From the NCBI GenBank assembly GCA_037976565.1, contig CP137672.1:31579597-31643596 (forward strand): a DNA stretch of 64,000 nt, in the 5' to 3' direction. Within the stretch, counting starts at the first letter, position 1; each line of letters opens with the position of its first letter. The position numbers were made by a program, and so were the translations under genes. Below the pieces are notes generated by a model. The model was not told where the DNA came from. It ran no database searches and saw only the letters and a program-made list of their open reading frames with translations. This document shows positions 1 through 12,770 of this stretch, in pieces. The stretch comes from Mesocentrotus franciscanus. Taxonomy: Eukaryota; Echinodermata; Echinoidea; Camarodonta; Strongylocentrotidae.

Positions 1-156
1 CCACATTCAATAAAAGAAAAAGTGAATATGAAATCAATAGCTATTAATTTACTAGTACGTATACTTATTTTAAGCAGCTTCGAGTGGGGATCCAGGAAAG
101 TGGGGTTGGGGGATGTGTTCCCATTAAAACCCCTTGCCCATAATTTTGAAATTAAA

Positions 157-1231
157 CCAGGGGAGTGTTTCACAGAGACTAAGGTCGACTTAAGTTGGAC
201 TTGAACTATGGCAAGCCGTTCATGCCACTGGTTGCTCTCACCATTCTTGGCATTGGTCTCTCAAGGGACGTACAAATCGTAGTCACAAATGTACAGAATT
301 TACATTTTTTGATAGCTCATTATTGAAGGAAAAATATTATCTAAAGATCATAATTCTAAGGTTTTTTCCCTTCTAAGTTTACATCTGGTTCAAGACTTTT
401 TAAGGTATAAATCACCTACCGTCATATAAGTCCAAGTTTTAAATATAAGTTTACAATGTAAGTAACTTTTTTTTCTTCGACAATAAACTATCAACAAATT
501 TAATTCTGTAGAGTTCTGACGTCCCTTGAGAGACCAATGGTGAGAGCAATCAGTGGCATGAATGGCCTGCCAAAGTTAAAGTCCAACTTAAAGGGGAAGT
601 CCACCCTGATATCAAATTGGTTTTAATGGAAACAGACAAATTAGAGAAACAATTCAGTGAAAGTTTGAGAAAAATCGGACAACAAATAAGAAAGTTTAAT
701 ATGAATCTTTCAAAATCATGAAAATCATGGAATCTTTGAGACAAATTGGCAATGCGGTTAGAAATTGTGATGTCATCCCCTCACAAGTCACCACTGATTT
801 GAAGTGACAGAATGACCCAAAATCTCCATCCATTTCTCTTAATGTAAATGGAATAGTAGACCTATCTTATTTGGGGGTGCATGAAAGAACATGCTATCCG
901 TGATATGTGATAGAGGTATATAGGCATGAAGAAATTATATCTTTTAATCAAAATGGAATTTAGAGACATTTCTTGCATTAAAAAAAAGATAAATTGTGAG
1001 GGGTGATATCATATTTAGAGACCGCGTTGCCAATTTGACTCACAGATTTGAAGTATTTAATGAAAAGTGGTGGATTAAAAAAACATCCATAACGTTCTTA
1101 TTTATTGTCCGATTTTTCTCAAACCTTCACTGATCTGTTCTTCTCATTTTTATCCTGATATTAAAACAAACTTATTATCAGGGTGGACTTCCCCTTTAAA
1201 TCAATCTTAGTCTATGTAAAATACCCCCTGG
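157..1231. mobile_element. Hairpin MITE, family H1, copy 1 (interrupted)
   Basis: The ends are inverted copies of each other: CCAGGGGAGTGTTTCACAGA on the left and its complement, ending in CCCCCTGG, on the right. The inner arms also pair (the CAAGGGACGT motif near 262 and ACGTCCCTTG near 520). An uninterrupted relative lies at 4576-4866. This copy is split by the TTAA element at 592-1195. No coding capacity, so it is a non-autonomous DNA element. The superfamily is not identified and no clear target duplication was seen. Confidence 0.75.
592..1195. mobile_element. TTAA-flanked MITE nested in the H1 element
   Basis: The termini AGGGGAAGTCCACCCTGATA and TATCAGGGTGGACTTCCCCT are inverse complements, and TTAA flanks both sides (588-591 and 1196-1199). 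The arms continue to pair inward (AAAATCGGAC near 669 against GTCCGATTTT near 1107). Length 604 bp with no ORF of note. A TTAA target is typical of piggyBac or Kolobok elements. The uninterrupted H1 copy at 4576-4866 shows the host element without it. Confidence 0.8.
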
Positions 1232-1470
1232 CTTATTAATCGTTAAACTCAGTATAAATTACCTATAATTACGTGGAAAAAAAATAAAAATTGGTTTGGT
1301 AAAATCAATAAAACGTAACATAAAATGGAGAAAATAGATATACTAGCAGTGAGTGGCTCATTCTCAGATTTTAGCAAAAGTGAATATAATTATGCCATTA
1401 TTTATTTATTTTTTTTTTTTTTTGGGGCATTTACACAGTCCCAACTAGTTGGCATGCTCATATCTCAATT

Positions 1471-1515
<45 letters not shown>

Positions 1516-2747
1516 CTCAAACAAATGTTGTTATTTACGACCTTTATGAGCTTTATGACCAATTAGAAAGTTTGATGTTCTTTTTTGTTGTTGCACTTAT
1601 TCATAATGTAATCGCTTGGTATCAGACGTTGGAACTATTATTTCCAAAGCTTCTTTTTACTTGAACATTATTCTCTTAAACACTACCGCGAATGTTGATT
1701 TACTGAAATAAAAGTTAATCTGTTATTGGATCTGTGTTTTTACTTTGACTCTCGAGTATCACAATATGGCTGTCTTTTCGAATGAACTTCTATGCTGCTC
1801 CATACGTAATTGCCCACCTTTTCCACCTCTGTCCTTCTTTCTCTTTCGCTCTCTCTCTCTCTCTCCCTCGTGATTTATTTAATGTGAGCCTGTTTCTAGT
1901 AACGCGATCGCAAAGATTTTCGACAAATCAACTCAACTGCTGTTTCAATACCCTAGCGTATATCTCATACAGAAATTTTGTTCGGAATATTTAATATGTC
2001 ACTGTAATTTGTAATGTTTACATATTCAATAAACGATGGAAAAGGCTCTTGTAATTGCTCTATGTTGATGTTAGGTTGATTTGGATGCTAGTATTCAATT
2101 CGTCCCCCCACACACAGACAGAGGTAGCTACACACAATGTATTCATTATACTGTACACATTTACTATTTGGAATGCATGGTCATTCGTAATGGTTTGGAA
2201 TCCTAAACTGATCTGATTAAAGATTGATTAATATTGTCCATAAAGACCTCATATTTTATCATATACAGATACAAACAAATTATGCTACCATCTCTGATCT
2301 TTGACCCCCTTTGCGATTACAAGATGGGTTTATCAACCTGGTTATCCGATAATTATTGACTCGTCAATGTCGTCATACTTAAACGCGATAATAAGTTATC
2401 TTTAATCTTATACCGTGGCGCAAAATCGTAACAGTTCTCAAGGCAGACATCGGTTTGTTTGTTTGTTTGTTTGATTGATTGTTTCAGACAACACAGAGCT
2501 CTGAATAATTCTGAGTTTTCAATTGATCGAGAGAACTTTTAAAAGCAACACGCATCCAAATTTAAGGTAGGACTATTATGGCTGATGTTTGAAGCGGATC
2601 AAAATCGTCGTCTCCCCCGGAAACCACGGTCCCAGCATCAGTCTTACTTATAGAAGTTATCACATTAAGAATCAATATCATCAATACTCTGAAGCAATGA
2701 ATCAGTGAGCCTGTGGAAGTAAGAAAGTGAGAATTTCCGTTTTAAAG
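1232..2747. other. 5' flank of the SEC14-like gene, non-coding
   Basis: No convincing gene was seen. It holds a T tract near 1410, a (CT)n-(TA)n microsatellite at about 1473-1516, a short CT tract near 1850 and a (TTTG)n stretch near 2455-2472. The promoter and 5' UTR of the SEC14-like gene must lie here if transcription starts close to the first coding exon, but no TATA box or initiator could be called. Confidence 0.5.
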
Positions 2748-5700
2748 ATGAGCGGCTTCCCAGAAGACCTCACTGAAAGCCACCAGGAGAAATTGAAAAA
2801 GGTATAGTTTATTTTTATCTTTGACTCATAACTTTCTTGCATTTGGATTTGTATCATGAAGTCCATAATAAATATATCACTGAAGGCATACACATCACAA
2901 TTGTTAATTCACTCTAATTCTAATTCACTGATATGTTCTTGTTTCGCAATCAATAGGTTCAATTGGGTTCACTCAATTTAAATATTTGCATGGGAAACAT
3001 ATATCTGCCTCATTTGTTGTCATGTCGAATAAAAATAATAATAGTGAACATTTATAATGCAGCATGTCTGTGAAAATTGACACTCCTGGCGCAGTTGTGA
3101 GAAAATTGTAAAATTTTGGGCATACGTCTATAAAGTAATTCAAGAAAGATAGCAATTTAATAATTTAGATCTTTATTGAAGTGAAATTTCAATATTACTA
3201 TTCTAATTTACGCCTATGCTTTGTTTTGCAAATGATTGGGCTTAATTTGGCTTGCTCTATTGCCTCATTTGGTATCACGTAAAATAACAATCTCTACTTA
3301 AGTGCCATGTTATGATTGTTATGCTGATTGAGACTAGTGGCAAGTTAAATGGCTAAATACTGTTTATGTTTGCTGTTAAGAACTGAATGTTATTATTATT
3401 GGAAACCTGTGTTTTGTATATCATTTTTAATATTGAACACTAGTTTTGTCACTGATATGCATTTGTTTTTCTTGTAAATTGATGAATTCAATTGGGTTCA
3501 CTCTGTCTAAATTTGTACAGGTAAATCGTGTGACTGCTTGACTTAGTGCCACGTCGAGTAACAATTTCTATTCGAGTGCCATTTTACGATTATTTTAATT
3601 CACTGAAGTGCTTTTCTTTGGCATATTGTTGAGTTTTAGTGGGCTTGCACTATTTAGTTATTTGCAGGTGAACCATATGTTTGCCTTATCTGGTAACACG
3701 TTGAGTAACACTCGCTATTGAATTGCCATTTTATAATTGTCATGGTAATTAACACAAGTGTATTTGTTGAACGGCTGACTACTGATTATATTTACATGTG
3801 ATTCGTATGCTTGCCTGATTTGGTGTCGCGTCGAATAGCAATCTTTATTTCAGTGTCATTTCAAAATTACTATTCTATAATTTATATGCTTTTGTGCTTT
3901 TAGAGCAAATTACCTATATACTGATCAGTAAACAAAACGGTGATATTCATAAAAATAACATGAACGAAAACATCAGAGTGCTAAAGAAACATAAACATAA
4001 TAGTTTTCTGAAATGTTGGTTATTTCAGCATTTTAGTTTAGTATATGTAAAATTTTCATTTTTTCTTCTGCATGCATTCATTTAAATTAGTTCAAGGAAA
4101 ATGTTGCAGATATCTTGACACGAGAGCATAATGATGTATTATTACTGCGGTTCTTACGGGGTAAGTCGAAAATATCATTTATTTTTCTGAAATGAGTTTA
4201 AACACGATCGCAAATATTTTCGAAAAATCAACCTAAGGTAATTTCAATAGGCTTGTGCGTCATCCATTGAAATGTTCGAGCGTGACACGAACATGATGTC
4301 TACTATGCAAGTCAATCTGTTTTCTAGTTGTATACATTCATTGGCGTATCCAGGGAGGGGGGTGCACAATGGTTGACAAAATCTGATCTGGGAATGAACT
4401 ATTTAAAATGTGCCACTATTTTGGGTTCCGACAGCGTTTTGAGCCATAAAGGGCACCTAAAATTTGGATAATCCCCTTCTTTATACATATTTCGCGGACG
4501 TGCGTGTCCCCCTGATATTTAAAAAAAAGTTGCTAAACACTGTTCGATTCATGATCTTGTGTAAAAATATTTGTTCTGGGGGGTGTTTCACAAAGACTAA
4601 GATCGACTTTAAGTTGGACTTAAGTATAACAGGCCGTTCATGCCATTGTTTGCTATCCCAATTGGTCTCATTATGATCTTTAGATAATATTTTTCCTTCA
4701 ATAATGAATTATCAAAAAATGTAAGTTTTGTAGATTTTTTACCATGATTTGTACGTCCCTTGAGAGACCAATGCCAGTAAATGATGAGAGAAAACAATGG
4801 CATGAACGGCCTGCTATACTTAAGTCCAACTAAAAGTCGATCTTAGTCTTTGTGAAACACCCCCAGGTCTTTATCTACCGTTTACTTCTTTCAGCAAGGA
4901 AATTTGACCTCAAGAAGACCGAGGTGATGTTTAGAAACGTAAGTTAATTTAACTTTTGATCTGACTCCATGCAAGATAGTCCAAAGTTTTGTAGACAGTA
5001 AGATATTATAAATAAAAATCATGATGAATATTTTTTATTAAGAAAGTCAATTGACTCAACTTGCGTTAGGCTATATTTCGTGTAAAGGTGCGTGTTTGTA
5101 TGTTTTATTTTTAAGCGCGTGAAATGTGATTAAAAAAACAAAATTTTTAGTGGGTTTAAAATAAAGTGAGGTAAAACTTCGTTTTACCCAACATTCAAAC
5201 AGTTTCAGTCTAAATGAAATTGAAAGTTGAAAGTATTTGAAACTTACCATGATTCCATTCCAGTAGGCCTATACTCGTTTATCTTTTTAATTGAATGCAT
5301 GAAGATATTATCAACGTAATTGTAAAAATATATTTGTTGCAATTTTTCCATGAGATTGAAAAAGTGTAGCCCTGTACTTGAGAAAGATATTTAATTATAT
5401 AATACCTTCATTATTTTCCCCTCCTCATCCTGATGCAATACAATGCTGGATCCGTGTTTTATTTCTTCTATTTTGATGACCCTTATTTTTACGATTATTC
5501 CAATTATTTAGGATGTTACTTGGAGAAAAGAGAACAACATCGACACCATTTTGGAAACGTTCGAGGTCCCTGAGGTAAATCTTTGCTGTCATGTTTCTTC
5601 TGATATTCAACATTTTGACTACTATTAGAAGTAAGCTTACAGCCGCAGATAGGAACATATATAGAGAGAGATATGTATATTTATTTTTGTATTTCTCGCC

Positions 5701-8700
5701 TCATTTAAAACATGACAACAATCTTTAAAAAAAAGGAAAGTGTCATCTTTGATATTTGCTTTTATTTTGCCTCTTTTTCTTAAGGCCTTGAAATCATACT
5801 GGTGTGGAGGAGTATCCGGATTGGACAAAGGGGGTCATGCTGTCTATGTATCACCAATGGGTAACTTCGATCCTAAAGGTATTCATTGTGAAATGTAAAT
5901 GCCTGAAATATGATCCATATGTAAAACTGCTATATAAGTGATTAGATACACACATGTTTTATCAAAATCTTATTTGGTATTATTGCTACCAATGCTACCA
6001 TGTGATCATAAAATAAATCACGAAAAAATCATGTCTGCATAATATGATGACATTGGGTGATCCAAGATCGAGGGCACAGGGGGCCATATCCCCGGCAAAC
6101 CAAACCTGTTATACGTTTGATACATAGCTGTACAAACGTGTAGGCCTACCTTCTCATAATGCATCCCTCCCCAAACAGGCAAACGTACTTTTTTCTTCTT
6201 CTTCTCCTTCTTCTTCTTCTTCTTCTTCTTCTTCTTCTCCTCTTTTTTTGTTTTTTGTTTTTGTTGGGGTTGGGGGTTGTCAGAAATAAACAAGACTTAT
6301 GCCCCCCCCCCTCCCCACGGTCAAGGAATGCTGAATTGCCACTGAATGAAACACTAAATCTGGTTTTATGATTGATTTTAGGAGTGCTATATTCAGCCAA
6401 GACCAGTGATATCCTCAAGACCTATGCCCATTCACTTGAGGACCTGATACACAGCCATAAGTGTCTTTCAGAACAGGTACCGACTTAATGTTATATTTAA
6501 TGGCGTGGAAATGGGGGGAGGGGGGGGGAAGCGTCTCCCATCGAATATATAGAGAAAAGAGAGAAAAGTAAGAAAATAAATAAAGACAAACATGCAGAAG
6601 GGAAGGAGGAAATGCAACGTGAAAAAAGACACTCTACTACACCCAACCTTCACTCTATGACCATGTTTTCTATAACTTTACTTTCTATTCTCTTCGGCTA
6701 TATTTGTTATCAGTATCAATACCACTCTTCCTGAGGGCCCTGCATATAGATTAGCATTTTACTAAAAAGAACCGATAACAAATAATGCATTGTTATTATA
6801 TTTCTCTTAGAGAGGATTGAAGCATACTGAGGGATCTTTGATGATCTTTGACATGGAGAACCTTGGAGTACATCATCTCTGGAAACCTGGTATTGATATC
6901 TTCATCAAGGTGACTACCTTCATTCTACAATTGTTCATATTTTTCTGGTGTGTTTTGATTAATATGATTCTATTGTCCTTACTTGAAAGCTTTATGGAGA
7001 AAGAGTTAATATTCTTTCTAAAGGAGGAAGTAAAAGAAACGATATGTGTCTGACATGATGGAAAGGCCTACAATCGAATGTAATTCACATCATTAATATG
7101 AGGGATAGCATAAATAAACGAAAAAAGGAGGCCTCAAAATGTCATCGTTAGGTCAGCAGCCCATGACATCACAAGAATGAAAAGATAAAAACGTTACTTA
7201 TGATTTTCTCTGTGCATAAATATAAAATATACAAGAGGCACGCATTAACCATGATCCTTGACTAAGGGGCATGGTCAACATGAGGAGGGGGTCGTGAAAC
7301 CGGCTTTAGGATGTGGATGAAATGTCAATTTACAGGGACACCAGTTAAATGGACGGTTCGGAGGGAATCTTTTCCTTCCCACCCTGTGTGTGTGTGTGTG
7401 TGTTTCTGTCTCTGTCTATGTCTCTGTCTCTCTGTCTGTCTTTCTCCCTTCTCTTAATCATTTTTTCGCCGTTTGATGTGGCCTCCTGCCCAAGTAACTA
7501 CGCTACTGATCCTTGACCACAGTGGCGGATCCAGGGGGACCCGGGCCCCTCCCTAGGGAAAAACAGGTAAAAACACCCTTTTTTGAAAAAGAAGATGGGC
7601 CCCTCCTGGCGCCCAAGGGGGTGGCGGTGGAAAAATCACCCTTCCGTAGGGAAAAACATTTTCGGGTGCCAAAAAAATTGTGCTCACTACCCCTGGCGCC
7701 CAAGGGGTGGCGATGAAAACAAAATTACCCTTCCCGGAGGGGAAAATTTTTTTCGGGTGCCAACATTTTTTTTTTGTGCTCACTACCCCACTCAGCGAAA
7801 AATCGACCGGCACGATTTTCAAATTTTCGCACGAAGTGGGCCCCTTTTTAGGCCCCCTCCCTTGCCGCCGGCTGGATCCGCCCCTGATTGACCATTGCGC
7901 TATTTGAACATTTTAAAAAGGTTAATTGCTTGAATATCTTCCAAATTCTTATGTTTTATCTTATCGCTAGATGGCTGTCCTAGCTGAGCAGCATTATCCT
8001 GAGCTCATCCATCGTATGTACATCATCCGTGCACCCATGGTGTTCCCGGTCGCATTCACCATCTTCAAACCATTCCTACAAGAGGAGACAAGGAAGAAAC
8101 TACACGTTTTAGGAAGTAAGGTTAAAATCAATAAATGTTGACATAAAATTAACACAACTTTGATGATGATGATGATGTTGGTGGTGGTAATTATAACGAC
8201 GACGACGATGATGATGATGATGATGATAAAAACACGCTGAATTGTTGATGATGATCTGATGATGATGTCCTCTTATTTTTACTTGACTGTTAAGAATAAG
8301 TATTTGAGTTGAAATAATCAACCAGTGGGCTACAGTTTCAAGTCCTATCCGAAGGACTTGCCAAAGCTTCCCTGCTAATTTACAAATTTTACGTGTAATT
8401 GATTCTCCATTTCTATAAGGGAACATACTTAGTTTTAAAATGTTTTTATTCTCAATGTAATTCGGGAATTATCTAACATTTCTATATAGGTAACTGGAAG
8501 GAAGTTTTGTTGAAGCAAATAGACCCTGATCAGCTGCCGGTTTACTGGGGAGGAACCAAGACAGATCCTGATGGAAACGAGATGTGTACTTCACTGGTAA
8601 ATCGAGATTTCATGTATAAAGTAGCCCGGAATCCTATTGGAAGGCGATGCAAAATTAATAGACTAGTAATTTGTGAAAGTTCGTCATTTTCGTAATGGGT

Positions 8701-11700
8701 ACGTAGCATTATCTCCGAGATTTCATCTCACATGAAATTGTATTATCTCACCTGGTTGTTACAAGGATACACGATTAGCTTTTCATTGAATTTCTCTTTT
8801 AATCAACACATATCAAAATCTTGTTTTAGGACAGTTGATTCCAAACTAACTGCCATCTGGTATATTGTAGTATTTTAATTGTTGAAGCCCTCCCCCTCCC
8901 CCGTAAAATAAAACTGCAGGGGATGGGGGTACTAACGAGATATGCAAGTGAGGACGAATTTATCTACATGAATGTGTCAAATGCCTTGTTGATACATTAT
9001 GTGAGTCAATAATTTTTTACCTACTGTCCTGGGCTTATTTTTAAATGTTTAATTGTTCCGATGAAACGTGGCATAGATCAAGACTGGAGGCAAGATACCC
9101 ACCTCTTTCTACCTGAAAGACCGGGAGCCGCCCCACACATGGACCACTCACCAGGTATCTAGGGCAGGGGTCCTGGAATTCGAGTACGAGGTCACAAAGC
9201 CCAACAGTGTCTTGAGGTATCTGGGATAAGTTTTTGTTCAATACAATTGACCGGTTTACTAACAAATTCAAATTTTAGGCTGTACTTGGCAACCTGAAAG
9301 CATACCCGAGGTCAGACAAAGCAACAAGTAATGTAGGCAGACTGGATTCCATGTATTGTAGTTCATTCCTTAACAACAGGTTAATGGAATAACTCGTCAC
9401 TAGGTCCCCAGGAACTTACATTAGGGACTTTTAGATTTGCACGACGAGAACGTGGACTGCTAGCTGTGACATCCTTTTAAGGCAATGTGACGTCCTTTTA
9501 AGGCACTACCGGGCAGACTGTCAGTGCCCGGCAGTGCCTTAAAAGGACGCCACATTGCCTTAAAAGGATGTCCACGTAGCAGTCCACGTTCTCGTCGTGC
9601 AAATCTAAAAGTCCCTATTAGCAAATGTTAATAAAACGGTCTACTGTTTTAAAAATGTTAAAGCAGCTCTTAATTTGGCATTCATGGCTAATTAGGTGGT
9701 CTGTCATAGACTACCTATTGATTTCGTCTGAATTTTCTTTATTATTTCTTTTTATTTCTTTCTCACCCTTTTTTGTTCCGGTAATAACTCAAGATCGGTA
9801 CAGTCAATTTCTTTCAATTTTGGCACAGTTATATAGGTCCTTGTAATGAATCGTGACAATAACATTTTCAAGCTCATCAAAATGTCGTTACGTCATCCAG
9901 GCTCCATTATGTGAAAATTAACTTATGATCATATCTTCATAACGGAAAGTTATTTCTCATTCATATTTATCATGATTAAGGTCAATATCCGTCCGGTCAA
10001 TTTCAGGTCAATAAACGCGCGCGTACGCGTAAGTCCGCGCGTCAGTCTGCGCGCAAAATTTCAAAATGCTCAAAATCATTTTTTATTCAAATTAGAGTAC
10101 GTTTTAGGCCATTTTGAGCATTTGTAAAAAAAAAAAATTGCGCACACGCGCATGCGCGCGCGTTTTTGTTCATCATGGCCGTACGCAACATAGAATCGCC
10201 ATTTTTTTTCTTTCATGATATTTTACAATTTTTTCCAAACAATTTGATACCATGTTCATCTCTTTATGACCATTAATAACGGAATGAGCGTCCGTTCAAG
10301 AAACATGTCCGTGCGCGCGAGCTCTTGTAATACATAGCATATATGGGCAAAAACGTGCCTATACATAATCCATTATATATACCTCTTTGGGAAGCACGAG
10401 GACCCCCAATTCTTTTTCCATATTTGGATAGAGTATGAGTCGGAAATATGATTTCATGTCTCTTTTGGCCTTTAAGTATATCGTGGCATTATCATAATGG
10501 CCTTGGAACTCAAAATACGAATTTGCATATTATGACGTCAGCATATTTATGGAAAATTCATTGTATCTCTGTAAATATTGATCGATTTTCTTCCAAATTT
10601 TGATATGTTGTAGCTAAGACAATTCTCTACAAGCTTTTTAATTTTTTACATGACTATAACTTCTCTGTTTCTCTATAGAGTAAATATTCAATTCTATTTA
10701 CGCTGGAAATATTGAATGCATCGTTATCCATTGCATATCTTTCTCTCTCTCTTCTCTTCTCTCTCTTGCTCTGTTCTCTCACCCTATCTTGTTCTGCCCC
10801 CTCTAAAAGAGGGGACAGTTGCTCTGTCTCTCTATTTTTATTCTAGTACATCTCTTTCTCTCTCTACTCTTTCACTCTCTCCTTCTCTCGATCTGTCTCC
10901 CTCTCACTCTCTTGCTCTAATGCCTCCCTCTTCTTCTTTAGCTCTGTCTATCGAGCTCTGTCTCTGCCTCTGTAGCTCTTTCTCTACTCTCTCACCCCAT
11001 CTCACCCTCTCGCTTTCTCGCCTCTGGCTCCTTAATTTTCTCTAGCTCTTTCCTTTGCCCTTTGTATTCTTAGTTCACCCCTACCATGTTTCATTATACT
11101 ATCCTCTCTCTTTCCAAGTGCATGCATTCTGATTCCTCTTTTATCCCTCTGTCCAGCTCATGTATTTTTTACGTGACTATACCCCGTCTCCCTCTCTCCT
11201 TAATATCTATCTACTGCCATACATCTCTCTCTCTCTCTCCATCTCTCCATATGAGATCCTTAAAAAAACCGTCCAGACCACCTCATTCGTCTTCAGTGAC
11301 GAATTCTTATCTCGTTTGACATCATTTGGGTATTCAGCCTATAATATACCTAATTCAATAGCGAGAAAGGACTTCACTATACACGACTGACAAGTCTTTC
11401 GTAATGTGCACACACTCAACCAACATCATAACACAAATTCCAATCCGCAAGGAAAGTTTCTCAAAGAATTTGTAACTCAAACCACGACTAAATGATTTTC
11501 AAAACGTATTCAAACTTATAAGCGTTTACCTAGCGAAGAGCTATTACATTCACCTGTGATATATGTTATTGTATCTCAATAGTCAGAATGCACATCGCAT
11601 TCAATTGTTGTTGCTAGGTAAGATAAAAACATTAGGGACTTTTAGATTTGCACGACGAGAACGTGGACTGCTACGTTGACATCCTTTTAAGGAAATGTGA

Positions 11701-12753
11701 CGTCCTTTTAAGGCACTGCCGGGCACTGCCACACAATAGGGACTTTTAGATTTGCACGACGAGAACGTGGACTGCTACGGGGACATATCCTTTTAAGGCA
11801 ATGTGACGTCCTTTTAATGCACACTGCCGGGCACTGCCAGTGCCTTAAAAGGACGTCACATTGCCTTAAAAGGATGTCAATGTAGCAGTCCACGTTCTCG
11901 TCGTGCGAATCTAAAAGTCCCTATTGTGGCTTGTTCTACCGAATAGCACGTAAAGGCTGTTTGCATGCTGGCTATTGCAATAAAATTATTCGCAACAGGT
12001 GAATGAAAGAATACGTAACGTAGTGCTAGCTTATCAAAGACATATGCCCTAAATTTGATTAAATTACAATGACAAAGCCTACTTCATGCAGTGGAAGCAA
12101 ATGTTGATGAAGTACACACGTGAATAGCTATATCGTTTTGACATGTTCTTTTCTTACTTTTATTTTGGTATTTTAGGTACGAGTTTCGGACAGATTGCAA
12201 CGACATCAAATTCGGCTTTGATCTCGTGGACTCAAAGGGTAAGAAGACGGCCATTTTGAAACTGGAGAAATACAACAGTCACATGGTACCGGAAAACGGT
12301 GAAGTCTTGATAACTGAACCCGGCAAATGTAAGTACAGTGTATGCATGATAGAAAATATAAATTAGATAGTAGAAAGTGATATGTTGATATATACATTTC
12401 ACCTTCATATACTGGGGGTCAAAATCAAGTCGATATTCACTTTAAAAGACCCCTTATAGAACCCTATAGAGTTTGTGAAATTATGATAATACCTTTATTA
12501 CCTAACAATAAATACGAAGCATATAATGCAGATCTACTAGGCCTACTTGATCGATTTTCTGCTTTTCTTGTTATTGCATCTTTTGCATACTTTGGGCCTA
12601 TTTAACAAAATTTAATTTGTGTCGCTTTTTTCCCTTTTACGACCAGGTGTGGTCACATTTGACAACAGTCACAGCTGGATCCAATCAAAGAAGCTCTCCT
12701 ATTGGCTGGAGCTCCTGGAACCCAGTGACGTCATAGACATAGAGCAAGAATAA
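2748..12753 (+). CDS. SEC14L2: SEC14-like protein (CRAL-TRIO + GOLD), 12 exons, 389 aa
   Basis: A cytosolic lipid-binding protein of the SEC14L2/3/4 (supernatant protein factor) family; relatives bind squalene, tocopherol or phosphoinositides. Coding exons: 2748-2801, 4091-4160, 4895-4938, 5512-5574, 5785-5878, 6382-6476, 6811-6909, 7971-8115, 8490-8596, 9077-9216, 12177-12328, 12647-12753. Every intron is GT-AG, phases close, and the sum is 1170 nt. Residues 1-60 are the CRAL-TRIO N-terminal helices ([11 protein letters not shown]). About 75-245 is the lipid-binding fold, ending in [16 protein letters not shown]. About 265-385 is the GOLD domain ([30 protein letters not shown]). The length fits the roughly 400-aa vertebrate proteins. 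The start is ATG in MSGFPED, matching the MSG start of relatives. Introns carry MITEs and microsatellites. Which vertebrate paralogue is closest cannot be settled by eye. Confidence 0.93.
4576..4866. mobile_element. Hairpin MITE, family H1, copy 2 (complete)
   Basis: A 291-bp palindromic element in intron 2 of the SEC14-like gene. It begins CTGGGGGGTGTTTCACAAAG and ends with the inverse complement, CTTTGTGAAACACCCCCAG. The inner arms pair as well (GGCCGTTCATGCCATTG against CAATGGCATGAACGGCC). It ends only 28 bp before exon 3, close to that exon's splice acceptor. No clear target duplication. This is the intact reference for the interrupted copy at 157-1231. Confidence 0.85.
6187..6243 (+). 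repeat. (CTT)n microsatellite in SEC14-like intron 5
   Basis: A tract of about 57 bp of CTT units with two CTC variants. It gives spurious poly-Leu and poly-Lys/Arg reading frames that should not be annotated. The matching intron in the unit B relic (near 25582) has only a short T-rich remnant. Confidence 0.9.
7383..7450 (+). repeat. (GT)n / (CT)n microsatellite in SEC14-like intron 7
   Basis: A GTGTGT run at 7385-7403 is followed by CTCTGTCT units. The unit B paralogue near 26694-26731 keeps the CT part but not the GT part. Confidence 0.8.
7520..7886. mobile_element. hAT-like MITE in SEC14-like intron 7
   Basis: The ends are inverted: CAGTGGCGGATCCAG at the left and CTGGATCCGCCCCTG at the right, the terminal form usual for hAT elements. 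An imperfect 8-bp duplication flanks it (CTTGACCA at 7512-7519, ATTGACCA at 7887-7894). The unit B paralogue at about 26806-26825 keeps the empty site, reading CCTTGACCATTGCGC with nothing inserted. The inside has repeated GGCGCCCAAGGGG-type blocks and no transposase, so it is non-autonomous. The short ORFs crossing it are artefacts. Confidence 0.88.
8161..8226 (+). repeat. (GAT)n microsatellite in SEC14-like intron 8
   Basis: An imperfect GAT/GAC trinucleotide tract with a GGT interruption. It gives a spurious His-rich reading frame on the - strand. Confidence 0.85.
9423..9616. mobile_element. Fold-back MITE, family F1, copy 1
   Basis: Almost the whole 194 bp is one palindrome. It starts AGGGACTTTTAGATTTGCAC and ends with the inverse complement. 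The arms carry repeated TCCTTTTAAGG and GTGCCCGGCAGTGCC motifs. ATT stands directly on both sides (9420-9422 and 9617-9619), a likely 3-bp target duplication. It lies in intron 10 of the SEC14-like gene. No ORF. Confidence 0.88.
9690..11300. other. Unclassified insertion of about 1.6 kb in SEC14-like intron 10
   Basis: The unit E paralogue reads straight from the TTTGGCATTCATGG motif (near 59800) to the GGGTATTTAGCCTATAA motif (near 59827). Here the same two flanks are separated by about 1.6 kb. The insert has CG-rich alternating tracts (10015-10050, 10140-10162, 10311-10322) and a long CT-rich stretch at about 10738-11250. No terminal repeats or coding motif were recognised. Alternatively unit E lost this DNA. 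Boundaries are approximate. Confidence 0.5.
11634..11922. mobile_element. Fold-back MITE, family F1, copy 2 (partly duplicated)
   Basis: About 104 bp of the left arm (11634-11737) is followed by a second, complete hairpin starting at 11738. The outer flanks are ATT on both sides (11631-11633 and 11923-11925). The unit C paralogue near 39115 has the empty site, ACATTATGGCTTGT. The doubled left arm suggests one element inserted into another, or a local duplication. Confidence 0.85.
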
Positions 12754-12770
12754 TAGGATTTGATAAACCT

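Noticed and set aside
6018..6418. Lys/Arg-rich and poly-Leu ORFs
   Set aside because: Produced by the CTT microsatellite in a SEC14-like intron.
7503..7907. Five overlapping ORFs of 66-102 codons on both strands
   Set aside because: All lie across the hAT-like MITE; overlapping frames in a GC-rich palindromic element.
8109..8426. 105-codon His-rich ORF on the - strand
   Set aside because: Its His/Arg run is a translation of the GAT microsatellite, and the rest is intron sequence.
10716..11390. Ser/Leu-rich ORFs of 76-109 codons
   Set aside because: Low-complexity CT-rich DNA; no conserved motif and no paralogue in other units.
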